From: Rhizobiales bacterium GAS188
GTDB taxonomy: Bacteria; Pseudomonadota; Alphaproteobacteria; Rhizobiales; Beijerinckiaceae
Assembly: GCA_900104855.1 (NCBI GenBank)
Contig: FNSS01000001.1
Location: 4,526,001-4,590,000, forward strand
Direction: 5' to 3'
DNA length: 64,000 nucleotides
The position numbers and the translations under genes are program-made. Positions 52,974-62,270 of the stretch are shown here, one piece after another (the first letter of the stretch is position 1; the number at the start of each line of letters is the position of its first letter). The notes below the pieces were generated by a model that was given only the letters and a program-made list of their open reading frames with translations, was not told the DNA's origin and ran no database searches.

Positions 52974-54107
52974 CTACTGGAGAGCCGCCTTGGCGGCGGC
53001 GGCGCGCTGCAGATAGACAACGACGGCAAATTCGGAGGCCGGATCCTTGATTGCGTTGGACTTGAGGAGCGTCGCGTATTCGGTCGCGGCGTCCCAATAG
53101 TCCCAGCCGGCCAATTGCGGAGCCACAAAGCCGGCCATTGGCGGACGCTCTTTGATGAAAACCCGATACGCCTGGATCACCCGCTCGCGCGGCACAGTGC
53201 GATCCGCGTCACCATGCACATTGAGCGCAAGCAAGGCTGCCTCGATCTCAGGCATCGTGCGACTACGATCGGCAAAATAAGACGACTCGAACCAGCCCAC
53301 GCGAGATGGCCCGCGCAATTCGAGGTCCGCGCCGATCATCGCGGCGAGGTTCGAGGTGTCGTGCGAGTTCCACGCCGCTTCGATGCGCTGCTCGAGTCGC
53401 GCGGCATCGGCCCGCCCGCCGACAAAGCCAAGCAAGAGAATGTAGGCCGCCTGGCGGGACACCAGCTTTGGATCGTCCAACCAACCGGCAACTGTTGTTG
53501 CATCGATCCTCGACCTCGCGGCGTCCATGACCGCATAAGGCGCGCGTGCCAGCTCGCCCCATGCGATCCGAGCAGCGAGAGGGTTGGGGTCCTCGAGGTG
53601 CGGCAGAATGACTCCGATACGCTGCCGCCAGCCGGCGTAGCTGAGCGTGACCGATGTCTGCGTGTTCGATGGCCAGGTGAGACGTGGACGCTCGCCTCCG
53701 ACCGAGCGGGTCGCTGCCAGTTGTCGAAGCCAATCCGCATATTCGGTCCGGATGGTGCCCAGGCTTGTCCATCGCGGGGCGGCCCGGTCACGCAGGAGCA
53801 AGAATGGGTCACTGCCCCCACCTGTCGCTGGGTCGATGTCGATCACCGGCTCGGCGATGACATCCCCGACAGCATCCAGGCCCTTGATGACCGCGACGAC
53901 CCGGAATTGGCTCGCGGAAGCGTCGGGCACTGCTAGCACGACCCGCTCCGCCATATCGAGCTGTACGCCCTCGGTCATCAATTGGCGGGCGGCCTCGTAG
54001 CAGAGCGGGCATGCCACCGCGGCGGTTGCGGAGGCGAGGAGAAACAGGGCGGCCAGCCTGCACTTCAGCCGCCCCGGCGAGGGAAATAGCGATAGCCGAA
54101 TCGGCAT
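52974..54107 (-). CDS. Secreted CxxC protein, family unknown
   Basis: 377-residue protein I do not recognise. N-terminal signal LAALFLLASATAAVA is followed at once by CPLC (Cys33, Cys36), a CxxC pair that could bind metal or heme, be redox-active, or serve as lipid site. Then a beta-rich domain (RVVLAVPDASASQFRVVAVI; DPFLLLRDRAAPRWTSLG) and a helical HEAT-like second half (HLEDPNPLAARIAWGELARA; ILLLGFVGGRADAARLEQRI; EIEAALLALNVHGDADRTVP; RVIQAYRVFIKERPPMAGFV). SD GAGGAGG lies five to ten bases before ATG 54107. Ten bases downstream of the DUF3604 gene; clearly one operon. Confidence 0.8.
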   Translation of the reverse strand: MPIRLSLFPSPGRLKCRLAALFLLASATAAVACPLCYEAARQLMTEGVQLDMAERVVLAVPDASASQFRVVAVIKGLDAVGDVIAEPVIDIDPATGGGSDPFLLLRDRAAPRWTSLGTIRTEYADWLRQLAATRSVGGERPRLTWPSNTQTSVTLSYAGWRQRIGVILPHLEDPNPLAARIAWGELARAPYAVMDAARSRIDATTVAGWLDDPKLVSRQAAYILLLGFVGGRADAARLEQRIEAAWNSHDTSNLAAMIGADLELRGPSRVGWFESSYFADRSRTMPEIEAALLALNVHGDADRTVPRERVIQAYRVFIKERPPMAGFVAPQLAGWDYWDAATEYATLLKSNAIKDPASEFAVVVYLQRAAAAKAALQ

Positions 54108-54117
54108 CGAAGCCTCC

Positions 54118-56511
54118 TCAGCGCAGTACGGGCTTGCCGGGCAACGGATTGAGTTCGGGCACTTCGGGGATGATCTCGTAATTCGCGTAGCCGAACTCGT
54201 TGCTGCGCGCGCCGTAATACTTGTCTCCCAGCCTGTAGGCCGTAACCTCGATCGGCGTGCCGGCGATCACGGTGACGATCTTGCCGTTGTTGATGTAGTA
54301 GGGCGACGGCGTGCCGAGATAGCTGCTCTCCGCCGGATTGCCGACGGCGCTCGGCTGGACAGCGCCGCGGCCGGCGTGATCGATCAGGGCCTGACCCTGG
54401 TTTTGGGCAAGTTTCGACGTCACGTACCCTGGATCGATCGGGGTGAGCGTTTGCGTGGCATTGGCGGTCCCCGAGGCGCTATAGATGATCTTGAACTTCG
54501 TGCCGGTGACGCTGTTCTGCAGCCAGGGAGACTTGTCGACGATCAGCGCCTTCAGCTGAGCGTCGGTAAGCACGACCGCCCCCTGTTTCTTCAGATCGTC
54601 GACCGTGGTGCCAGCCTTGGCGATCTTCCGCGCCTCGACAGTCGGCGTGTACCAGATCGGTGAGCTCCAGGCCCGCTCCTGGATGGTTGCCGCCACCACG
54701 TCGGGTGGCGCGATACCGAGCTGGGCGGCCTGGATCGTCGTCCAGCGTGGTGTCGGGATTTCGAGCACACGGGCATAGTAGAATGCCGGGACGCTCGGAT
54801 CGAACTCAGGATCGGTCCACACCGTCTTCAATTCGACGGCGCCGATGCTGTTCGCGTATGTGCCTTTCTCGATGTCGACCGTGCTTCCGATCGGCGGCAC
54901 GACCCCTGTCCATTTGTCAGGCTCGCGGTCACCCGCCCAGGCGACGTCAAACACCTTCTCGAAGCTCTGACCGCTCTTGGTCCAGCCCTTGATGATCTGG
55001 ACGCGATCGAGATTGCCGGATGTCGGGTCCTTGACCGCCCACAGCGCGAAGGACGGTGCCTTGTCGCCTGCCGGCATGGGCGTCAGGTCTCCGCCCATGG
55101 GCACGCCCTGATCATAGGCGGCCTTGACCCAATCGCGGTCCTTGATCCAATCGGGCACGAACCTCCAGAACGCCCGGCGCTGCTCGATCGTCGCTGTCTC
55201 GGCATAGTTCCAGCCGCCGAAGAAGCGAACCTTGATATGCGGGCCGCTGACCGCGAAGGTCTCCTTGCGCTGCATGGCATTGAAGATCGATTCGCGGGTA
55301 TTCTCTTCCGCCCACACGCCGGTGAGCCCGGCGGTGCCCTCGAGGCGCACATCGAGACCGGCGAAAAGACGTCCCGACATGCGTGTCTCAACGGTCCCGT
55401 CGGCGATGCCGTGGGCCCCGAAGAAGTTGTCCTGGCGATAAGCCACCCCTGTGTCGTGCGAATCGGAGGCTGCGCCGAAACCGAACTTGTAGGGGTTGAA
55501 GCCCTTGCTGTCTTCGAGTGCGAGCCCATCCTTCAGGGCCTGGCGGGCATAGCTGCCGATGACATGCGGAATGCGGCCGGCCGGATCGCCGAGGAGATAG
55601 GTGAGGATCTCGAAGTTGGCGTATTCGTCATTGGGCGAGAGCAGAGGATGGGTCTCCGATTGTCCCTTGATCTGCTTGATCTCGACCAAAGGTTCGTTCC
55701 GCATCCGGGATTCAGCGTAGACCTTGTCGATCGGTCGCCCTTGGAGGTCGACCTCGCTCGGATACATGCGTCCATCCGAGAGGTTGGCGTTGTGCGAGAT
55801 TGCGAGGACCTCGTTGCCCGCTTTGCGTTGGCCGTCCATCCATTTCCAAAGTTCCACCGGGTCCGTTGAATCGAGGGCACTGAACGGCAGTGCCGGCACA
55901 TGCGCGCAATCTTTGAAAAAGACGTTGCGGTGCAGATTCGTGCTGTTCGGCATGGACGTCCATTCGTAGGCGCAAAAGGCCGTGAATTTACCCGGCACAT
56001 TGGCCTTGTTGGCGAAGGCGACGTTGTTGTCCCAGACAGTGCCCGAGAGCTCGGGACCCATCAGCGCCTTGATCGGCGGACCGGTGAGCGTCCTTGCCGC
56101 ATAGAGGTAGACCCTTTGGACCTCTTCGGGACTGTTGTTCTTGAGGATCAACGGGGCTGCGGCCGGCAGCTTGCTGATCGGCGAATTCGGATCATTGGCC
56201 AGTTTAGTCAGGCCAACATATTCAGAGTGATCCGTGACGCCAGCGAAATCGAGCGGGGTGTCGATCTTGATGTCGTAGCCGAGCGGATGCTTGATCGGCT
56301 CGCCCTTGAAATATTTGTAGGCATCGCCGGGATCAGTGATTCGATTGCCCATCAGCCAGGCGTCGACCGACCAGCTCGTATGGACATGGGTCTCGCCGAA
56401 ATAGGCGTCCCGGAGAGGGTTTGGTTGCTGGGCGAGCGCGGTCGACGCCATCAAGAAAAAGAGCAGCGTTCCGAGCCCGGCGAATGATGTCGTGCGAATT
56501 GGCGATTGCAT
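54118..56511 (-). CDS. DUF3604 secreted protein (PHP-like metal site)
   Basis: 797-residue secreted protein of the DUF3604 family. Signal peptide LGTLLFFLMASTALA, cleavage near residue 27; mature start QQPNPLRDAYFGETHVHTSW. His42 and His44 (HVH) and Asp94-His95 in DFAGVTDHSEYVGL follow the order of metal ligands in PHP-type phosphoesterases, and LAISHNANLSDG adds another His. Later blocks: FGFGAASDSHDTGVAYRQ and MSGRLFAGLDVRLEG, EGTAGLTGVWAEENTRESIF. A periplasmic metal-dependent hydrolase is likely, substrate unknown. It follows the small protein gene by 16 bases and leads the long operon ending in HupE-like transporters. Confidence 0.9.
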   Translation of the reverse strand: MQSPIRTTSFAGLGTLLFFLMASTALAQQPNPLRDAYFGETHVHTSWSVDAWLMGNRITDPGDAYKYFKGEPIKHPLGYDIKIDTPLDFAGVTDHSEYVGLTKLANDPNSPISKLPAAAPLILKNNSPEEVQRVYLYAARTLTGPPIKALMGPELSGTVWDNNVAFANKANVPGKFTAFCAYEWTSMPNSTNLHRNVFFKDCAHVPALPFSALDSTDPVELWKWMDGQRKAGNEVLAISHNANLSDGRMYPSEVDLQGRPIDKVYAESRMRNEPLVEIKQIKGQSETHPLLSPNDEYANFEILTYLLGDPAGRIPHVIGSYARQALKDGLALEDSKGFNPYKFGFGAASDSHDTGVAYRQDNFFGAHGIADGTVETRMSGRLFAGLDVRLEGTAGLTGVWAEENTRESIFNAMQRKETFAVSGPHIKVRFFGGWNYAETATIEQRRAFWRFVPDWIKDRDWVKAAYDQGVPMGGDLTPMPAGDKAPSFALWAVKDPTSGNLDRVQIIKGWTKSGQSFEKVFDVAWAGDREPDKWTGVVPPIGSTVDIEKGTYANSIGAVELKTVWTDPEFDPSVPAFYYARVLEIPTPRWTTIQAAQLGIAPPDVVAATIQERAWSSPIWYTPTVEARKIAKAGTTVDDLKKQGAVVLTDAQLKALIVDKSPWLQNSVTGTKFKIIYSASGTANATQTLTPIDPGYVTSKLAQNQGQALIDHAGRGAVQPSAVGNPAESSYLGTPSPYYINNGKIVTVIAGTPIEVTAYRLGDKYYGARSNEFGYANYEIIPEVPELNPLPGKPVLR

Positions 56512-56527
56512 TTGGTTGGTCCTCCTG

Positions 56528-56728
56528 TCAGCAAGCCTGAAGCGATATGATGCCAGGGGGCATGCGACCCGTCGGCAGCGACGGCACGATGTCCGGCAAA
56601 GCCGTGCTAGCTGTGCCTATGGCCTTCAAACGAGGGCTGGTCGGCGCATTCTGTGCGAATACCAATCCCAGCCCGCATAGCAGCGCGGCAAGAGCCACAA
56701 GCACGCGACCAATACGGTCCATCGTCAT
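56528..56728 (-). CDS. Small secreted or anchored protein
   Basis: 66-residue protein of unknown family. A signal or anchor segment (IGRVLVALAALLCGLGLVFA) is followed by QNAPTSPRLKAIGTASTALP then DIVPSLPTGRMPPGIISLQA and a C-terminal Cys. ATG 56728 has a strong SD (GAGGAGG), which argues it is translated. Sixteen bases before the DUF3604 gene, so it is the first gene of that operon. The Pro/Gly-rich tail with final Cys is distinctive. Confidence 0.65.
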   Translation of the reverse strand: MTMDRIGRVLVALAALLCGLGLVFAQNAPTSPRLKAIGTASTALPDIVPSLPTGRMPPGIISLQAC

Positions 56729-57058
56729 CTTTGCCTCCTCAGTGGCCGGACGCGCACCGTCTCCATCATTGGCGTCCGCCGCATTTGTGCTCGTTGTCGC
56801 GCGCTGATCGCCTCGCTGCCTTTCTATAGATTTATAGGGCACTCACTCGGCGGTTGCTTGACCGCAGCCCTTCTGAATTTGTCTCTTTGCGACAAGACGC
56901 GGCCGGCTCACGAGGCTGGGCTCTGATCTTCGTTCGCGTCGTCACTCGCATGACTGTTCTCTCCATGTCGACTTCTCAGGCATAGTAGCGGCGCAGGACT
57001 TGTCACTGTCGTCTGGGGCCCGCATGAATTGAGTTTCCAACATTCTCGTGCGCAGTTA

Positions 57059-57868
57059 TTACTTCGGAAACAACAACTGTACCTGGAATCGTGCTTGCCA
57101 CTTCGCTCCCCCTTTGGGCGTAACGGTGTTGTAATAGGCCGCGAGTTGCATATTGATGGGAAGCTCGCCGACCTTGAACAGGCGTCCAAAGCCCCCGCCC
57201 AAGGGCACGGTCCATTTTTCGCCCTTGGCCAGCCAGTTGGCCGTGACGATCGGGCTCGTCGTCAGATACCAGCCGTGCTCAAAATTGTAGTTCACGAAGG
57301 GCTGGACCGTCATTTGATTGACGTTTGAGCCTTTCCCCGTGCTAGCAAAGGACCAGATATTATTCACGAGCGCGCCGACCACCCATGGGCCCTGGATCGT
57401 CAAGACCACGGCGCCGGGGCCTGCGCCCCATCGATGGTTGCCCAGATTGTTGTCGGTCGCGGTCGGCAACAGGAATGTCGGCCCGATGCCCCAGATGATC
57501 TCCCCAGGCTTGGCCGGAGACAGGAAGAAGGTCGGATTCATATCGCCAAGCCCGAACTCCCTATCATCGGTGGGCGAGAACTTCGGTTGCGATATCACCG
57601 GCGTGATCACGCGCGCGATCAGGTTCCAGTCATCGTTGATGGTGATCGGGATGACCGGCTGGATGTTGAGGACGCCCTGAGGCTGGTGGAAGGGCCCGAC
57701 CCCGAAATTCGACTGGAACTGGAAGGGCACGCTGATCAATTTGGCGACGGGGTTCTGCGACTCCTTGGCGAGCTCCTCAGTCGACTTTTCCTGGGTGAAC
57801 CCCGGCAACGCGCCCCCGAGCCCGGCGGTCAACCCGCACAACACGCCCATGCCACTGAAGCGTCGCAT
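57059..57868 (-). CDS. Outer-membrane beta-barrel-like protein
   Basis: 269-residue secreted protein of the group often labelled neuromedin U or phenol-degradation MetA-like transporter. Signal MRRFSGMGVLCGLTAGLGGA to about residue 26; mature part with alternating strands: ISVPFQFQSNFGVGPFHQPQ, IQPVIPITINDDWNLIARVI, FGLGDMNPTFFLSP, and last strand WQARFQVQLLFPK. Aromatic C-terminal region fits an outer-membrane barrel, possibly a small porin. Stands alone; 190 bases separate its stop from the expected promoter area of the previous operon. Confidence 0.75.
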   Translation of the reverse strand: MRRFSGMGVLCGLTAGLGGALPGFTQEKSTEELAKESQNPVAKLISVPFQFQSNFGVGPFHQPQGVLNIQPVIPITINDDWNLIARVITPVISQPKFSPTDDREFGLGDMNPTFFLSPAKPGEIIWGIGPTFLLPTATDNNLGNHRWGAGPGAVVLTIQGPWVVGALVNNIWSFASTGKGSNVNQMTVQPFVNYNFEHGWYLTTSPIVTANWLAKGEKWTVPLGGGFGRLFKVGELPINMQLAAYYNTVTPKGGAKWQARFQVQLLFPK

Positions 57869-58460
57869 TCGGCCAGTCCCCCCAACGGTTAGGGATAGCT
57901 CGTGCTTCGATCCATGCTAACCGCTGCCGCGCGTCTGAGCAACTATCATGTGTTAGATAATTTGGCCGCGCATGGTCATGAGCGAAATGGCGCCTTGCGG
58001 TTGCCTTCTGCCGTCGCCGTTGCATCCGAATTTCGAATTCGCAGTGCCGCAATCTGCCTTCCGGAATGAACATTCGCTGTGGGAAGCGGAGCGTTCCGCT
58101 GCCGGCGTCCAAGCGTCGGAAGTGATCCCAGCGAACATTGTGCGAAGCGTTCTATTCGAGCGTGTCATCAGCATTGCACTAGGGCCATAAATCGTTGTCC
58201 ATTAGGTTGGACTAACGTCCATAGGGAGTCACCCAAAGCGGGAGAGCCGGCAGCTTTTGGCCACTCCCCTCTATGCGATGAGTTTGCAACAAGCGGAGAC
58301 AGAACAGGAAAACGGATTGGTGTCGGGGCGAGCCGAACCAGGTCGCTCCCGAGACACCCGGCCTTGGCGCCAAGGCCGATCATCCACTAGCATTCAATCT
58401 GGACCGCCCGATTGGGGCCGGTCACGAACGTTCTGTCGGATCGCTGGAGAGAGTCAGATC
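57869..58460. other. Intergenic, no gene seen
   Basis: 590 bases between two divergent genes. Contains GTTGTCCATTAGGTTGGACT followed by AACGTCCATAGGG near 58192-58225, a possible promoter/operator area for the DUF4239 gene. Open frames upstream of 58461 lack conserved content. Confidence 0.5.
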
Positions 58461-59225
58461 ATGGGGCCGTCAGCCGTATCTTTGGCCGCGTTGGCATGTA
58501 TTTTTGGCGGAGCGCTTTTCGGCATGTTTCTCAGCGCCAGGCTGCCCAAATCTCATCTGAGCGCAGATACAAAGGATGTCGTGCGGTTAGGCGTGGGCCT
58601 GATCGGAACGCTGGCTGCTCTCGTCATCGGCCTGATGATTGCTTCGGCAAAGAGTTCCTATGACACCCAGAGCGGCTATATCAGCCGAGTGAGCGCGGAC
58701 ATTGTCCTGCTCGACCGCCTTTTGGCCGAGTACGGATCCGAAGCCGGCGAAGCCCGCGATCTGCTTCGCCGCAGCATCGATCCCCTGATCGATCAAATCT
58801 GGGGAGAAAGCGATTCCGGGTCTCCAAGCACTGGACCATTCGCCCCGAACGGAACGGCCCAAGCAGGGTTTCAGAAGACACAAGAACTCGCTCCAAAGAA
58901 CGAAGAGCAACGCTCCCTGCAGGCTCGAGCAATCACGATCGAGACCGACTTGGCTCAAACACGCTTTCTGGTGTCGGCACGGGCAGGCAACCCAATTCCC
59001 ACACCCTTTATCGTCATTCTCGTCTTTTGGCTCGCCATGATCTTTGCGAGCTTCAGTCTCTTTGCTCCGCCCAACGCGACGATCACCGTCATTCTGTTTT
59101 TCCTCGCCGTGTCGGCCTCTGGCGCCATATTTCTGATCCTGGATCTCAGTCAGCCATTTTCAGGATTGATGACGGTCTCCAGCGAGCCCCTGCGGAACGC
59201 GCTCGCTGCTCCCGGGCTGCGCTAG
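58461..59225 (+). CDS. DUF4239 (bestrophin-like) membrane protein
   Basis: 254-residue membrane protein. TM segments: VSLAALACIFGGALFGMFLS, VRLGVGLIGTLAALVIGLMI, then a ~120-residue soluble loop (SADIVLLDRLLAEYGSEAGE, ARDLLRRSIDPLIDQIW), and two C-terminal segments (TPFIVILVFWLAMIFASFSL, ATITVILFFLAVSASGAIFL) followed by the DLSQPFSGLM motif. This layout fits DUF4239, distantly related to bestrophin channels. ATG 58461 follows GGAGAGAGTCAGATC. Function unknown; ion channel activity is a guess by homology. Confidence 0.8.
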   Translation: MGPSAVSLAALACIFGGALFGMFLSARLPKSHLSADTKDVVRLGVGLIGTLAALVIGLMIASAKSSYDTQSGYISRVSADIVLLDRLLAEYGSEAGEARDLLRRSIDPLIDQIWGESDSGSPSTGPFAPNGTAQAGFQKTQELAPKNEEQRSLQARAITIETDLAQTRFLVSARAGNPIPTPFIVILVFWLAMIFASFSLFAPPNATITVILFFLAVSASGAIFLILDLSQPFSGLMTVSSEPLRNALAAPGLR

Positions 59226-59336
59226 ATGGCGGTTTCATGTGTCTCTCCCGTGTTGGCTAAGTGAGATCTTCCTGCTGGGGACATTCTCTCGACAAAGGAA
59301 TCCTGCTAGTTTCCGTCGCCTTCCTCGGAGGATGAC

Positions 59337-59651
59337 ATGATCAAGCTCCTGGCAATATGCGTCCTCCTAGTCGCTCAAACTGCTCTGGCGGAAGCGGCCC
59401 AACCGCCCAGGTTCAACATCAAGTCGACCTGCCGTCAGGCGCAGCCCCTCACGGGCGACAAGAGCGTCTATCAAAGCTGCGTGAGCGAGGAGAACCAAGC
59501 ACAGAAGAAGCTCACCAAGACCTGGTCGACTTTCAAGTCCAGCGCGCGAAGGAGTTTCGCGCAGGAAACCGAGATCGGTGGAGCACCGAGCTACGTAGAT
59601 CTGCTCACCTGCCTGCAACTTGCCAAGGACGCAGGGGCGCTGCCGCAATAA
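59337..59651 (+). CDS. Small secreted protein with Cys residues
   Basis: 104-residue protein. Signal peptide MIKLLAICVLLVAQTALAEA; mature part begins AQPPRFNIKSTCRQAQPLTG and holds three Cys (STCRQ, QSCVSE, LTCLQL), enough for one disulfide plus one free thiol. Mostly helical and basic in the middle (QAQKKLTKTWSTFKSSARRS). SD CGGAGG lies six bases before the ATG. I know similar unnamed proteins in Hyphomicrobiales but no function. Confidence 0.75.
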   Translation: MIKLLAICVLLVAQTALAEAAQPPRFNIKSTCRQAQPLTGDKSVYQSCVSEENQAQKKLTKTWSTFKSSARRSFAQETEIGGAPSYVDLLTCLQLAKDAGALPQ

Positions 59652-59812
59652 ACAGCCGCAGGGCCCACCCCATCCACGCACGGCATGGCGAATGCGTGGC
59701 TTGGAGCGATCGACGCCGGGGCGGGGATGGAGCCTGGCGGCCCCGAGTGCCCCAAGCCTGCTTCGGTCGCTCCTCGCCCCGCGTCTTGGTCGTCTTGCTT
59801 AGGTCGTCTTGC

Positions 59813-60754
59813 CTAGAAGCGCATGCCGAGGCCGATGACCGGCCCATATTCAAGCATGTCGAATCCGTAGCGATTTCTCCCTGTTCCCTGGACGTAATCC
59901 ACATAAAGTGCCCGGAAACCGATCAAGCCCGAATAGGTGATCCCGTTCTTCTCAGCGAAATCGAAGCTATAGCCGCCGATCGCCTGCCAGGAAATCTTGC
60001 TGCCGACCCCGAAGCCCCCGACGTCGCCGCGAACGAAGATGTCCTGACCGGGCGCCACCATGAACCTGACCCGAGCGCCCACCAACGGATCGACCCAGTC
60101 GACCGAACCTGATTTTGCAAGTGCTCGGTTGCGGACAAGGGTGAGATCGGAAGTGTCCAGGGAGGTCGAAAGGTTGAAGGAGAGACTGGCCTGCTGGTAC
60201 CAATAGCGGGCCCCCACCACAAGATCGATCGCGGTTGGGATCGCCGGGCTGTCGCCATGCGGCAGCCCAAAGCGGGCGACTTCATACACCGCCCCGCCTT
60301 CGGCGATTGCCATATTCACGTTGACGCTGTGCGAAGTGCCGATCGTGCCCGAGACGGTGGGGTCGAAGCGCCTTGTACGGACACTGTCCCCGGACACACC
60401 GACTTTGGCCCATATGATGTCACCGTAAAGCCCAAGGGCGCCATAGCGAGCTTCGAAGTCCCCCATGAGCCCGACAAGGGTTCCCCCTTTGCCGATGGTG
60501 TCTTCGACAATCTTCGGGAAAGACGCGTCCACTGATGCCGTGCGGCCTTTCACGGTCGACTTCCCGGCCATGCTCGTCAGCCACCCATAGGGAATGAACC
60601 GGAAACTCCATCCGCTCGGCACCTCGGTGAGGGCGGCAGGCGGCGTCTCCGGAACCGGTGACAGGTCGGCCGCAAGAGCGACGCCCGGAAGGATCGAGAG
60701 GCAAGACATCAATGCGAAGCGGCGAACGAGAGATTGGCCTGGACAGTCCGGCAT
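59813..60754 (-). CDS. Outer-membrane beta-barrel protein
   Basis: 313-residue secreted protein. Signal LVRRFALMSCLSILPGVALA; mature start ADLSPVPETPPAALTEVPSG, like rhizobial outer-membrane barrels. Strands alternate throughout (WSFRFIPYGWLTSMAGKSTV, YGALGLYGDIIWAKVGVSGD, IPTAIDLVVGARYWYQQASL, KISWQAIGGYSFDF), ending in VIGLGMRF with the C-terminal Phe recognised by the BAM complex. ATG 60754 has GAGGAG upstream; longer starts are unsupported. Confidence 0.85.
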   Translation of the reverse strand: MPDCPGQSLVRRFALMSCLSILPGVALAADLSPVPETPPAALTEVPSGWSFRFIPYGWLTSMAGKSTVKGRTASVDASFPKIVEDTIGKGGTLVGLMGDFEARYGALGLYGDIIWAKVGVSGDSVRTRRFDPTVSGTIGTSHSVNVNMAIAEGGAVYEVARFGLPHGDSPAIPTAIDLVVGARYWYQQASLSFNLSTSLDTSDLTLVRNRALAKSGSVDWVDPLVGARVRFMVAPGQDIFVRGDVGGFGVGSKISWQAIGGYSFDFAEKNGITYSGLIGFRALYVDYVQGTGRNRYGFDMLEYGPVIGLGMRF

Positions 60755-61183
60755 GGCTCTCCTCTGGCTTGGATCCGTGTTGCGCAGTGAGACGGTCAGG
60801 CAGGAATGTATCGCACGGCGAAGCACCAATCGCACTCGCGGGCCAGCGGATGCCACAATAAGCCGACTTCGCGTCAGCTTAGGCGGACGGTCTCGCAGTG
60901 CAGCCATGCGGGGTTCCTTCGCGGCTGGCAGGACTCCGTTATCGCTCTGAATCGAATCTTACCCTTTCCTCGCCCTGTTTCAAAAGCAAAATGACATTAG
61001 CGCAGATCGCCGTTGGCCAAGACCCCCTCCGTGAGATTGGGTCTCGGCATTATAGGCCCGATATCCGCCCAAGGGGCAAGGACGGAAAGTACCGAGCTTT
61101 TTATCAGGGCTCGTTTCAGTGTAGCGTGGCATCGATCGACCGAAAACGCTCAACGAAAAAACCGAAAAAGCAGGAGGCTCGCC

Positions 61184-62161
61184 ATGGAAATACAGGCGTT
61201 CGGCTATCTGGGGGTTGGGTCGGACAAGGTTGAGGACTGGAGCGCGTTCGCGCCTGCCTGGCTCGGGATGCAGGAGGTGGACCGCGGCGGCGGGACGCGC
61301 GCGTTCCGCATGGACGACCGCAAGCAGCGTCTGTTCGTCGATCGCGCCATCGCCCCGGGCACCCAGGTGTTCGGCTGGGAAGTTGCGAGTGCCGCGGCGC
61401 TGGATGCGCTGGCGGCCCGCCTCGAGAAGGCAGGGGTCGCGGTGAAGCGCGAGCCGGCCGCGTTGGCCGACCAGCGCTGCGTGGCCGGGCTGATCTCCTT
61501 CGCCGACCCCGCCGGCAACCGGCTGGAGGCGTTTCATGGCGCGATGATCGCGGACACGCCGTTCAAGCCGGCCCGCGACATTGCGGGCTTCCGCACCGGC
61601 GCGCAGGGCATGGGGCACGCGCTGCTGGCGGTGCAGGACATCGAGGCGGCGCGCGCCTTCTATTGCGAGCTGCTGGGCTTCAAGGTGAGCGACTACATGC
61701 GCACGCCGATCGCCGCTTACTTCCTGCATGTCAACGGACGCCACCACAGCATCGCGATCGTCGGCGCGCCGGGGAACGGGATGCACCATCTGTTGGTGGA
61801 GTTCTTCTCGCTCGACGATGTCGGCCAGGGCTACGACATGGTGCGCGCCGAGCCGGAGCGGATCGCGGCGAAGCTTGGGCGGCATCCGAATGACCTGATG
61901 CTCTCCTATTACATGCGCACCCCTGGCGACATCCTGGTGGAGTGCGGCTGGGGTGGACGCGAGGTGGACGATGCGACCTGGCAGCCGGAGGAAATGACCA
62001 GCGTGGGCAGCATGTGGGGTCATCAGGGGCTGTTCGAGGCCCTCGGCGGCCCGGAAATGCCGGTGCAGACGCAGCGGCACGCGCCGGTGCAGGTGATCGA
62101 CGGCAACTACGAGAAGATGACCGGCGTCTGCCCCTGGTGGGACGCCATGCGCCGGAACTGA
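61184..62161 (+). CDS. VOC-family extradiol dioxygenase (BphC-like)
   Basis: 325-residue two-barrel type I extradiol dioxygenase, related to 2,3-dihydroxybiphenyl 1,2-dioxygenase. First domain MEIQAFGYLGVGSDKVEDWS; second domain contains the iron ligands His145 (GMGHALLAV), His201 or 202 (GMHHLLVEFF) and Glu253 (DILVECGWG), plus His in NGRHHSIAIV and Tyr in LSYYMRTPGD at the catalytic positions. It should open a catecholic ring next to the hydroxyls. ATG 61184 has AGGAGG upstream. No other ring-degradation gene is adjacent, so the substrate is unknown. Confidence 0.9.
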   Translation: MEIQAFGYLGVGSDKVEDWSAFAPAWLGMQEVDRGGGTRAFRMDDRKQRLFVDRAIAPGTQVFGWEVASAAALDALAARLEKAGVAVKREPAALADQRCVAGLISFADPAGNRLEAFHGAMIADTPFKPARDIAGFRTGAQGMGHALLAVQDIEAARAFYCELLGFKVSDYMRTPIAAYFLHVNGRHHSIAIVGAPGNGMHHLLVEFFSLDDVGQGYDMVRAEPERIAAKLGRHPNDLMLSYYMRTPGDILVECGWGGREVDDATWQPEEMTSVGSMWGHQGLFEALGGPEMPVQTQRHAPVQVIDGNYEKMTGVCPWWDAMRRN

Positions 62162-62162
62162 C

Positions 62163-62217
62163 CAGTCACGACTCCGGGCCGTTCGGTGGCGGCGAAGCTC
62201 GAGCGGAAACTGGAAGC
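62163..62217 (+). repeat. Dispersed intergenic repeat, copy
   Basis: CACGACTCCGGGCCGTTCGG, TGGCGGCGAAGCTCGAGCGG, AAACTGGAAGCAT. A degenerate copy directly after the dioxygenase gene. Confidence 0.55.
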
Positions 62218-62270
62218 ATAGACGCTCTCGATTGTAGCGGTGCGGTTCACCTGTCCGGCAAGCCGAAGCG

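Noticed and set aside
57434-57892. Plus-strand frame opposite the barrel protein
   Set aside because: Charged low-complexity shadow; no start signal.
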